Origin: Gammaproteobacteria bacterium
GTDB taxonomy: Bacteria; Pseudomonadota; Gammaproteobacteria; Steroidobacterales; GCA-2729495
DNA: 34,439 nucleotides
Direction: 5' to 3'
Assembly (NCBI GenBank): GCA_024276095.1
Contig: JAJRXW010000056.1
Location: 1 to 34,439, forward strand
A model generated the notes under the pieces. It did not search any database. It worked only from the letters and a program-made list of their open reading frames with translations, and was not told the DNA's origin. The translations under genes and the position numbers were made by a program. Shown in pieces: positions 26,669-34,439 of the stretch. Within the stretch, counting starts at the first letter, position 1. Every line of letters begins with the position of its first letter.

Positions 26669-29371
26669 CTAGTGTGCCTCGTCCCAGTTCGCTCCGGCGC
26701 CCAGATCCACCTTGAGCGGCACCTTCAGGTCGGCGGCGTTGGTCATCAATATTTCTACCTGTTCCCGCACTGTGGCAAGGCAATCTTCGCGAACTTCCAG
26801 CACCAGCTCGTCGTGCACCTGCATGATGATGTTCGCCGCGATGCCGCTTTTCGTCAGCCAGGCATCCACGTCGATCATGGCGCGCTTGATGATGTCCGCT
26901 GCGGTTCCCTGCATGGGGGCGTTGATCGCCGCCCGTTCGGCGTATTGCCGCCGCTGTGCTTGGCGTGCCGTGATTTCGGGCAGATACAGCCGTCGCCCGA
27001 ATACGGTTTCGACAAAGCCCTGTTCCCTGGCCATTTCGCGAGTGTGTTCCATATAGTGGGCGACGCCCGGGTAGCGCTCGAAATACTGCTCGATATAGGC
27101 CTGCGCCTCGCCCTGGCGGACTTTGAGCTGGCGGGCCAGTCCGAAGGCGGACATGCCGTAGATCAGGCCGAAGTTGATGGCCTTGGCCGAACGTCTTTGA
27201 TCCTGGGTGATATCGTCGACCGGTACGTCGAATACCTCGGCGGCGGTGGCGCGATGGATGTCCTGGTTTTCTGCAAAGGCGCGCAGCAGGCCGTCATCGC
27301 CGGACAGGTGGGCCATGATGCGCAGCTCTATTTGCGAATAGTCGGCGGCGAGCAGCAGGTTGCCCCGGTCGGCGATAAAGGCCTGGCGAATGCGGCGTCC
27401 CATTTCATTGCGAATGGGGATGTTCTGCAGGTTGGGGTCCGAAGAAGACAGGCGCCCGGTGGCCGCCACTGCCTGGTGATAGGAAGTATGGATGCGCCCG
27501 GTTTTTTCGTTGATCTGGGTGGGCAGCTTGTCGGTATAAGTCGATTTCAGTTTGCTCAGACTGCGGTAATCGAGAATCAGCTGCGGCAGGGCATAGTCGA
27601 CAGCCAGTTCCTGGAGCACGTCTTCAGCTGTCGATGGCTGGCCCTTGGGTGTCTTGCGGATTACCGGCAGCTCGAGTCGTTCGAACAGGATTGCCTGCAG
27701 CTGCTTGGGTGAACTCAGGTTGAACGGACTGCCGGCCTCGTCATGCGCCTGTCGTTCCAGCTCGGCCATTTTTTTCGCAAATTCGACACTCAGTCTGCCG
27801 AGCAGCTGCCGGTCCACCAGTACGCCGCGGTACTCGATTTTTTCCAGCACGCTCACCAGTGGCTGTTCGATGTCGGTATACAGTTTTTCCAGTGCCTCGA
27901 CCGCCTGGATCTGCGGCCACAGCGCCTGGTGCAGGCTGAGGCAGACATCGGCATCTTCTGCGGCATAGGGTGCTGCCTGTTCCAGCGGCACCTCGTCGAA
28001 CCTGATCTGCTTTGCCCCCTTGCCGGCGACATCTTCGTAGTGAACGGTTTCGATGCCGAGATACTTGCGCGCGACCGAGTCGAGGTCGTGCCGCGAGGCC
28101 GTGCTGTTGAGCACATAGGATTCCAGCATGGTGTCATAGCGCATGCCGGCGAGATCGATGCCGTAGTTTCTCAGGATATGGGCGTCATACTTGAGATGGT
28201 GTCCGACTTTGGCGCGGGATGCGTTTTCCAGCCAGGGCTTCAGTGCGTCGAGCACAGCTTCGCGTGCCAGCTGCGGCGTGGGATCCGTATGGGCCACCGG
28301 CAGATAGGCGGCTTCCCCGGGCGTGACCGAGAACGACAGGCCGACCAGTTCCGCCTCCATGTAGCGGATGCTGGTGGTTTCGGTATCGAGCGCCACCAGC
28401 TCGGCTGCGTTGAGACGTTCCAGCCACCCGTCGAGCTGTTGCCGGGTCAGAATGGTCGTGTAATCGCGTGCCGGGTGCGCGGGTGTCTGCGCAGCAGCGC
28501 TTCCCGGTGCATTTTCTTCGTCTTTTGCCAGCCCTTTCAGCAGGCTGCGCAACTCCAGGTCCCGGTACAGCGCAGTCAGCCGGGCAGTGTCCGGTTCGCC
28601 TGCAACCAGTTCATCGGGCTCGATATCCAGAGCGACGGAGCAGTCGATGGTTGCCAGTTTCCGCGACAGTTCCAGCTGGTCGAAACTGGCTCTGAGGCTT
28701 TCACCCACCTTGCCCTTGATGGCTCCGGCGTTGGCCTTGATATTGTCGACGCTGCCGTACTGCTGCAGCCATTTCGCGGCCGTCTTGGGCCCGACCTTCG
28801 GCACCCCGGGAATATTGTCCGAGCTGTCGCCTACCAGCGCGAGGTAGTCCACCATTTGTGCCGGCGTCACGCCGAATTTTTCTTCCACACCGGATGCATC
28901 CATGCTGCGATCTTTCATAGTGTCCATCAGCGTGATGCGTTCTGTCACCAGCTGCGCCATATCCTTGTCGCCGGTGGAGATGACCGTTTGTATCCCGGCA
29001 TCGCTGGCCTGGGTGGCCAGCGTACCGATGACATCGTCGGCCTCTACGCCGGCGACCTGCAGCAATGGCAGCCCCATGGCGTCTATGGCTTCCAGCAACG
29101 GCTCGATCTGCGCCTGCAGCTCGTCGGGCATCGGCGGCCGGTTGGCCTTGTATTCCGCGAACAGCTCATCGCGAAAAGTTTTTCCCTTTGCGTCCATCAC
29201 CACGGCAAACAGGTCGTAGCGATGCTCACGCTGGAGCTTGTGCAGCATGTTCAGGACACCGACGATAGCGCCGGTAGGTTGCCCGGCAGCCGTGGTCAGT
29301 GGTGGCAGTGCGTGAAAAGCGCGATAGAGATAGGAGGATCCATCCACCAGCATCAGGGATTTTGGCTGCAT
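26669..29371 (-). CDS. polA: DNA polymerase I
   Basis: 900 aa; 5' nuclease, 3'-5' exonuclease (LVALDTETTS) and polymerase motifs (ADYSQIELRIMAHLSGD, QVHDELVLEV). Confidence 0.99.
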   Translation of the reverse strand: MQPKSLMLVDGSSYLYRAFHALPPLTTAAGQPTGAIVGVLNMLHKLQREHRYDLFAVVMDAKGKTFRDELFAEYKANRPPMPDELQAQIEPLLEAIDAMGLPLLQVAGVEADDVIGTLATQASDAGIQTVISTGDKDMAQLVTERITLMDTMKDRSMDASGVEEKFGVTPAQMVDYLALVGDSSDNIPGVPKVGPKTAAKWLQQYGSVDNIKANAGAIKGKVGESLRASFDQLELSRKLATIDCSVALDIEPDELVAGEPDTARLTALYRDLELRSLLKGLAKDEENAPGSAAAQTPAHPARDYTTILTRQQLDGWLERLNAAELVALDTETTSIRYMEAELVGLSFSVTPGEAAYLPVAHTDPTPQLAREAVLDALKPWLENASRAKVGHHLKYDAHILRNYGIDLAGMRYDTMLESYVLNSTASRHDLDSVARKYLGIETVHYEDVAGKGAKQIRFDEVPLEQAAPYAAEDADVCLSLHQALWPQIQAVEALEKLYTDIEQPLVSVLEKIEYRGVLVDRQLLGRLSVEFAKKMAELERQAHDEAGSPFNLSSPKQLQAILFERLELPVIRKTPKGQPSTAEDVLQELAVDYALPQLILDYRSLSKLKSTYTDKLPTQINEKTGRIHTSYHQAVAATGRLSSSDPNLQNIPIRNEMGRRIRQAFIADRGNLLLAADYSQIELRIMAHLSGDDGLLRAFAENQDIHRATAAEVFDVPVDDITQDQRRSAKAINFGLIYGMSAFGLARQLKVRQGEAQAYIEQYFERYPGVAHYMEHTREMAREQGFVETVFGRRLYLPEITARQAQRRQYAERAAINAPMQGTAADIIKRAMIDVDAWLTKSGIAANIIMQVHDELVLEVREDCLATVREQVEILMTNAADLKVPLKVDLGAGANWDEAH

Positions 29372-29376
29372 GATGA

Positions 29377-29814
29377 TTATTGCCCGGGAGGGGCAGTCGT
29401 TCCCGGGGAGCTGTCCTGCGTTTTGTCGTCTTCTTCTACCGGGGGCGTGCCCGGTGTGCCGGACTGTCCGGTTTCCGATTCATCCGGTGCAGAGGCTTCT
29501 GCTCCGGGCTCGTCTGTTCCGGGCTGGGCTACCCCGGGTTGGTTTGCCCCGGGTTGGCCTGTTCCGGGTTGGTCTGCCCCGGGCTGGTCTGTCCCGGGTC
29601 GATCTGCCGCAGTGCTGTCGGTGCGGGGCTCATTTGCCTGCGCTTCATCGACAGCGGATGCGCTGGCCTGCGGTTCGTCAGCCACCGGCTCGTCATCCGG
29701 CAGGTACAGATCGCCTTTGAGCCCGCAACCTGCGATCAGTGTCAGCAGAAAGGCCAGGGCAGCGAGGGTGGTCCTGCGTGCCTGGTTGCGTTTTCCCGGG
29801 TGGGAATGATTCAT
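29377..29814 (-). CDS. lptM: LptM/YifL-like lipoprotein with expanded repeat tail
   Basis: Lipobox LTLIAGC followed by CGLKGDLYLPDD signature; 145 aa with PG-x-x-Q repeats. Confidence 0.8.
   Translation of the reverse strand: MNHSHPGKRNQARRTTLAALAFLLTLIAGCGLKGDLYLPDDEPVADEPQASASAVDEAQANEPRTDSTAADRPGTDQPGADQPGTGQPGANQPGVAQPGTDEPGAEASAPDESETGQSGTPGTPPVEEDDKTQDSSPGTTAPPGQ
29504..29608. repeat. 15-bp in-frame minisatellite, 7 units, inside lptM
   Basis: ccggg[t/c]tggtctg.. units start at 29504, 29519, 29534, 29549, 29564, 29579, 29594. Confidence 0.92.
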
Positions 29815-29834
29815 TGCCTGTCAGTCATCCCTGT

Positions 29835-31025
29835 TCAATTTTTTTCGTTCAATTCTTTCGCGACGCGACGGTAAGCTTCGCGGAAGCTGATGCCCTCTTC
29901 GACTACCATTCGATTCGCTTTGCCGGCAGCATACACCGAGGCGTCCATCCGGATATTGCCGGGGATAAACTCCAGCTCTGCGATCAGATGGCACATGACG
30001 TCACAGGAGCCGGCGGCAAGATCGATGGCCCGGAACAACGGCGCTTTGATCCGCTGCAGGTCCCGCTGGTAACCCGAGCCGAGTTTGGCGGGCAGGTTGA
30101 TGATTTCCAGCAGCGCCGATTGCAGCGTGCATCCCGCGCCGCGCACCAGTTCGAGCACGTCGGGGTTTCTTTTTTGCGGCATGATGGATGACCCGGTTGT
30201 CATCGCTGCGGGCAGTTTTACAAAGGCAAATTCCTGCGTGTAGAACAGCAACAGGTCTGCGGCCATTCGTCCCATATCCTGCGTCAGCAGGCACAGCTCG
30301 AAGCTCAGTCCGGCTTCCGCCTTGCCTCTTGCCAGCTGTACCGCCGTGACCGGTGCATGCACTGCGTCGAAACCGAGTGCCTGGCGGGTGGCCTCGCGAT
30401 CGATGGGCAAACCCGGTGTGCCATACCCTGCCGCACTGCCCAGCGGGTTCTTGCTGATACGCCGCCTGCTGGCAGCGATTCCTTCGGCATCGTCCCGGAT
30501 CTCCGCGGCAAAAGCCTCCGCCCAAAGCGCCACGGAACTGGGCATGGCCTGCTGCATATGCGTGTAACCGGGCAGCGGTGTATCCGCTTCGCGCTGCGCA
30601 AGTACATCCAGCGACTCGGCCAGCGTGTATGCGGATGCTTCGAGCAGGTTCGCTGCGTCCAGCAGATAAAGGCGCAATGCGGCCAGCACCTGGTCATTGC
30701 GCGATCGTCCGAGATGGATTCTTTTGCCCGGCTCGCCGATCAATGCCGTTAGCCGCTGTTCGAGAGCGGTGTGCACATCCTCGTCCTCGAGACCGATCTG
30801 CCATTTTCCGGCGGCATGCTCTGTTGCCAGTTGCTCCAGTCCGGCGGCTATGGCCTCGAAGTCCTGTTTCGACAGCAGCTGCTGATCGTGCAGCATATTG
30901 GCATGGGCGATCGATGCACGAACGTCGTAGGGTACGAGACGCTCATCCAGCAGGTGATCTTCCCCGGCGGTATAGCGCAGCACCCGCGCATCCAGTGGCT
31001 CACCTTTGTCCCAGAGACGTTTCAC
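29835..31025 (-). CDS. argH: argininosuccinate lyase
   Basis: EDEDVHTALEQRLTALIGEPGKRIHLGRSRNDQVLAALRLYL, GSSIMPQKRNPDVLELVRG. Confidence 0.96.
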   Translation of the reverse strand: MKRLWDKGEPLDARVLRYTAGEDHLLDERLVPYDVRASIAHANMLHDQQLLSKQDFEAIAAGLEQLATEHAAGKWQIGLEDEDVHTALEQRLTALIGEPGKRIHLGRSRNDQVLAALRLYLLDAANLLEASAYTLAESLDVLAQREADTPLPGYTHMQQAMPSSVALWAEAFAAEIRDDAEGIAASRRRISKNPLGSAAGYGTPGLPIDREATRQALGFDAVHAPVTAVQLARGKAEAGLSFELCLLTQDMGRMAADLLLFYTQEFAFVKLPAAMTTGSSIMPQKRNPDVLELVRGAGCTLQSALLEIINLPAKLGSGYQRDLQRIKAPLFRAIDLAAGSCDVMCHLIAELEFIPGNIRMDASVYAAGKANRMVVEEGISFREAYRRVAKELNEKN

Positions 31026-31031
31026 GATCGG

Positions 31032-31979
31032 TCAGCCTCCCGCCGATTGCGATTGCTCGGCAGCAGACAGGGTATCGACATTCTCCACGACCAGCGTACC
31101 GGTTCCTTCATTGGTAAAGACTTCCAGCAGCAGGCTGTCGGGAACGAGATAGGAGATGATATGCACTCGCGGAACATGGCCCCTGATCGCGGTCTCGATC
31201 GCCGTTGCTTTCGGCAGCATGCCGTCGGCCAGCGAGCCGCTTTCGCGCAGCCGCTGCAGCCCGTTCAGGTCGACATAAGACACCAGCGATCCCGGGTCAT
31301 TCCGGTCCTCGAGAATGCCGGGTGCACCAGTTGCCAGAATCAGCTTGCTGGCGCCCAGTTCCGCTGCCAGTGCGGCCGCCACCGTGTCGGCGTTGATATT
31401 GAGCAGGACCCCGTCGGAATCTGCAGACAACGGGCTGATCACGGGCATCAGGCCGTTTTCGAGCTGCGTATGCAGCACATCCGCATCGACGGATTCGATG
31501 TCGCCGACAAAACCGTAGTCCACGGGACCGCCATCAGACCCTTTCATCGAGACCGGCGCGCGCCTGTGGGCCTTGATCAGGCCTGCATCTACTCCCGATA
31601 TACCGACTGCCGGCAGGTCCAGATCGCGGCAGGCCGCCAGGATCTGGGTGTTGATCTGTCCGTTCAGCACCATGGCCGCGACTTCGAGGTTTTTTTCGCC
31701 GGTCACCCGCCGCCCTTCGACGAACTCGGTGGAAATGCCCAGCGCTTCGGCAAGCCGGGTCGACTGGGGGCCGCCGCCATGAACCAGTACCACGCGAATA
31801 CCGACCTGGTGCAGGATGGCAACCTGTTCGAGCAGTGCCCGTGTCGATTCGGTGCTGGTGAATACTTCACCGCCCGCTTTCAGCACGAATATCTTGCGCT
31901 TGAACATGCGCACATACGGTGCTGCGTGTTTCAGCGCGGCGACTACAATATCCCTGTTGTGTGTGGTGTCCATCGTCAT
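31032..31979 (-). CDS. argB: acetylglutamate kinase (amino-acid kinase family)
   Basis: FVLKAGGEVFTS, VVLVHGGGPQSTRLAEALGISTEFVEGRRVTGEKNLEVAAMVLNGQIN, LLNINADTVAAALAAELGASKLIL. Confidence 0.92.
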   Translation of the reverse strand: MTMDTTHNRDIVVAALKHAAPYVRMFKRKIFVLKAGGEVFTSTESTRALLEQVAILHQVGIRVVLVHGGGPQSTRLAEALGISTEFVEGRRVTGEKNLEVAAMVLNGQINTQILAACRDLDLPAVGISGVDAGLIKAHRRAPVSMKGSDGGPVDYGFVGDIESVDADVLHTQLENGLMPVISPLSADSDGVLLNINADTVAAALAAELGASKLILATGAPGILEDRNDPGSLVSYVDLNGLQRLRESGSLADGMLPKATAIETAIRGHVPRVHIISYLVPDSLLLEVFTNEGTGTLVVENVDTLSAAEQSQSAGG

Positions 31980-32983
31980 TCACCCGATCCCATCATATGA
32001 TAGAGTACCGCCATCTGGGCATACATGCGGTTTTGGGCTTCCTGGATGACTACGCTGCGCGGTCCGTCGAGTACCCGGTCGCTGACGACCACACCGCGCC
32101 GGACGGGCAGGCAGTGCATGAAGCGGCATTCCGGGTCTGCCGATTCGAACCACGGGTCGTCGATACACCAGTCTTCCAGGCCGGTGCGCAGTTTCTGGTC
32201 GCCCATCCTGTCGCCGTAGTGGCGTGTCGATGACCATGACTTGGCATAGATGACATGAGCACCTGCCAGTGCTTCGTTGCGATCAGAGGTCTCACGGACC
32301 GATCCGCCCGCCTCGGTCGCCGCCTGCCGGGCTTTTTCCATGATGGGCTCCGGCAGCTCGAACCCGTCCGGTCTCAGAACCGTAACATCCATGCCGCGCA
32401 TGGCTGCCATATGAACCGTAGCCGAAGGCACCGCCAGCGGCAGCGCTTTCGGGTGGTAGGCCCAGCTCAGCACGAACTTGCCACCCTGCGCCGGGATGTT
32501 CAGGTCGTCCATGGTTTTCCAGTCCGCCAGGCTTTGACAGGGATGATTGATCGCGGACTCCATGTTGATCAGGGGCGTCTCGCACAGGTCGCCGAGCCCT
32601 TTGTATTCGGTGTCGGCGATATCGGCGTCGATATCCCGGCGTTCGGCGAACGCCCGGATGCCGATGGCGTCACCGTAAGAAGCGATCACCGGCACCGCTT
32701 CGCGGATGTGCTCGGCTGCCGTGCCGTCCATGACGATACCGGGCCGCGTTTCAAGACCGTGGATGGACATGTCCGGTGAAATCACGAAAGTGGCGCCGCC
32801 CAGTCTCGCCATGCCCGCCTGAAACGAAGCCAGCGTGCGCAGCGACGGGCTGAGGAACAGCAGCGAGAGTACCTTGCCCTCCAGGGCGTGGGGGTCCGGG
32901 TGGGCCTGCAGCCTTCTGGCAGTTGCCAGCAACCTGCCGACTTCCTCGGTACCGCAATCGGCCAGATCGTAGAATTGTTTCAT
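31976..32983 (-). CDS. argF': N-acetyl/N-succinylornithine carbamoyltransferase-clade enzyme
   Basis: LSPSLRTLASFQAG, MDGTAAEHIREAVPVI, HPCQSLADW, SWAYHPKALPLAVPS, HCLPVRRGVVVSD resemble AOTCase/SOTCase rather than canonical OTC. Confidence 0.88.
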   Translation of the reverse strand: MKQFYDLADCGTEEVGRLLATARRLQAHPDPHALEGKVLSLLFLSPSLRTLASFQAGMARLGGATFVISPDMSIHGLETRPGIVMDGTAAEHIREAVPVIASYGDAIGIRAFAERRDIDADIADTEYKGLGDLCETPLINMESAINHPCQSLADWKTMDDLNIPAQGGKFVLSWAYHPKALPLAVPSATVHMAAMRGMDVTVLRPDGFELPEPIMEKARQAATEAGGSVRETSDRNEALAGAHVIYAKSWSSTRHYGDRMGDQKLRTGLEDWCIDDPWFESADPECRFMHCLPVRRGVVVSDRVLDGPRSVVIQEAQNRMYAQMAVLYHMMGSGE

Positions 32984-33005
32984 TTCGTTTCCTCGTTCGA
33001 ATACT

Positions 33006-34166
33006 TCAGTCTTCAGGCAGCGCTGCGAGCGCTGCGGCCAGTTTGTCTACATGATGTTGTTCCAGGATCAGCGGCGGCAGCATGCGGATCACATGCGGGT
33101 CAGCGCTCGTTCCGACCAGGATATTTTTTTCCAGCAGCTCGTTACGCACCGCCGCTGCCGGTCGCCGGCAACGCAGTCCCAGCAACAGGCCCCTGCCCTG
33201 AACGGACTCGACCGGTCCGGTGACGCAGCTTGCCCTGATTTGCGCCGAGCGCGCCCGGACATTCTCCAGCAGATTGTCCTGCTCGATCACCTCGATCACC
33301 GTCTGGATCATGCGGCAGGCCAGTGGTCCGCCGCCGAATGTGCTGCCCAGGTCGCCCGGTCTGGCGCTGGCGGCGATATCGTCGGTGACCAGCATTGCGC
33401 TGCAGGGAAAGCCGCCGCCCAGCGCCTTTGCGGTCGTGAGAATATCGGGCCGGATGCCATATAAATCGGTGGCAAAGGGTTGCCCGCAGCGCCCGACTCC
33501 GCTTTGTACTTCATCGACGATCAGCAGTGCGCCATTGCGCCGGCACAACTCGGCGATGCCGCCCACGAACTCCGGATCGAGATCGACCGCGCCGGCGATG
33601 CCCTGCACCAGCTCGAGTATCACCGCCGCCGTATTCTCGCCGATGAGTTTCCGGGCACTCTCCACGCTGTCACGAACGATAAAATCCACATCGAACGGCC
33701 GGCGCGGAAAGGCGTACCATTTTTCCGACCCCCAGGTGACCGCACCTGCCGCAGCCGTGCGTCCATGAAAGCCGTGTTCGATAGCGACGACCCGGTTCCG
33801 GCCAGTCAGTCGACAGGCCAGGCGCAGCGCATTTTCATTGGCTTCCGCCCCGCTGTTGCCGAAAAAAACCGTATCCAGTCCATCCGGCGCAAAAGCCGCC
33901 AGCGTGGCTGCCGCCCGGGCACGGATATCCAGTGCGACCGCGTTGCTCTGGAAAAACAGCGTGTGCGCCTGTGCCGCCAGCGCTTCGACCACGACCGGAT
34001 GTGCATAGCCAAGCGACGCGACAGCATGGCCACCGTAGAAATCGATAACCTGGCGGTCGCCGCAGTCGAGCATGATGCCGTGTGCGCTGACCGGTTCGAT
34101 GGGCAGCTGTCCATAAACCTGCAGCAGGTGCTGCGCTTCGGCTTGTCTGGCGGTGGGTTGGTTCAT
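33006..34166 (-). CDS. argD: acetylornithine/succinylornithine aminotransferase (class III PLP); internal ATG at 34166 assumed
   Basis: FFGNSGAEANENALRLACRLTGRNRVVAIEHGFHGRTAAAGAVTW, LIVDEVQSGVGRCG, TTAKALGGGFP; the longer ORF start would overlap argC. Confidence 0.93.
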   Translation of the reverse strand: MNQPTARQAEAQHLLQVYGQLPIEPVSAHGIMLDCGDRQVIDFYGGHAVASLGYAHPVVVEALAAQAHTLFFQSNAVALDIRARAAATLAAFAPDGLDTVFFGNSGAEANENALRLACRLTGRNRVVAIEHGFHGRTAAAGAVTWGSEKWYAFPRRPFDVDFIVRDSVESARKLIGENTAAVILELVQGIAGAVDLDPEFVGGIAELCRRNGALLIVDEVQSGVGRCGQPFATDLYGIRPDILTTAKALGGGFPCSAMLVTDDIAASARPGDLGSTFGGGPLACRMIQTVIEVIEQDNLLENVRARSAQIRASCVTGPVESVQGRGLLLGLRCRRPAAAVRNELLEKNILVGTSADPHVIRMLPPLILEQHHVDKLAAALAALPED

Positions 34167-34230
34167 TTCTGTGGTGACGGCTCCGGCTACGGTCAGGTGC
34201 TGCTCATGGAGTGCGGCATTGCCCTCGCGG

Positions 34231-34439
34231 CTAGGTCCACGCTGCTCCAGGTGCGGTGAGGCCGGTTGTTTCATCGAACCCCAGTTTACGATTCATCCAT
34301 TGAATGGCGCCGCCGGCGGCGCCTTTGACCAGGTTGTCGATCACCAGCATCACTGCCACGCTGTCGTTCTCGACGACGGCCGCCAGATGGCAGTAGTTGC
34401 TGCCGACCACATCCTTGATACGCGGTGGCTGATCGCGGA
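34231..34439 (-). CDS. argC: N-acetyl-gamma-glutamyl-phosphate reductase, C-terminal part (truncated by window edge)
   Basis: RDQPPRIKDVVGSNYCHLAAVVENDSVAVMLVIDNLVKGAAGGAIQWMNRKLGFDETTGL*. Confidence 0.92.
   Translation of the reverse strand, partial: RDQPPRIKDVVGSNYCHLAAVVENDSVAVMLVIDNLVKGAAGGAIQWMNRKLGFDETTGLTAPGAAWT

Noticed and set aside
26158-26715. ORFs such as MAPCGPLYSLQRG.. and ..GGNKADRREPSRQRG..
   Set aside because: Translations of the long-hairpin repeat elements; the same peptides recur at 11770-11900, as expected for non-coding repeats
29504-29608. Tandem 15-bp units considered as CRISPR
   Set aside because: No unique spacers; in-frame coding repeat within lptM
27743-29809. 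688-aa plus-strand ORF opposite polA
   Set aside because: Lies entirely antisense to polA/lptM, whose minus-strand products are unmistakable; long shadow ORF expected at high GC
30771-32000. 409-aa plus-strand ORF opposite argH/argB
   Set aside because: Antisense to two recognisable arg genes; no coherent protein features

Overview
The window reads as a gammaproteobacterial chromosome segment (high GC, mostly single-copy housekeeping genes, no transposase, integrase or phage genes). Left to right it contains: DUF484 (partial) and dapF; an orphan ParA; hemY-hemX directly behind an algR/algZ-type LytTR two-component pair; a DUF4124 protein; an amtB-glnK-TorF porin operon with a predicted sigma54/NtrC promoter; ubiK-comM; cytochrome c5; a Crp/Fnr regulator; tRNA-Arg(CCG); a run of small genes (SIMPL, RidA, HspQ, GNAT, MAPEG, ceramidase-like, ACT, alpha/beta hydrolase, DUF6687-like); a DksA/TraR zinc finger; FixJ/FixL; moaD-moaE; dsbA-cc4-engB // polA; lptM; and an arginine operon argH-argB-argF'-argD-argC (read on the minus strand). 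The two signals I find most interesting are non-coding. (1) Between polA and engB, the Spot 42/ErsA locus, there is a candidate ~125-nt sRNA on the minus strand. It has a sigmaE/AlgU-like promoter (GGAACTT-N16-TCCAA), a perfect 12-bp terminator stem followed by U8, and C-rich hairpin loops including UCCUCCCU. (2) There is a set of long hairpin elements with locus-specific complementary arms: three share a near-constant core, and two others are perfect 64-bp and 48-bp inverted repeats. They sit in every non-overlapping convergent gene junction in the window. Other notable points: a transcarbamylase of the acetyl/succinylornithine clade with Ala at the published specificity position; loss of hemC/hemD from the algZR-hemCDXY arrangement; a FixL with conserved heme-PAS residues; and an LptM enlarged by a 15-bp minisatellite. 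All calls come from reading the sequence; no database search was run.
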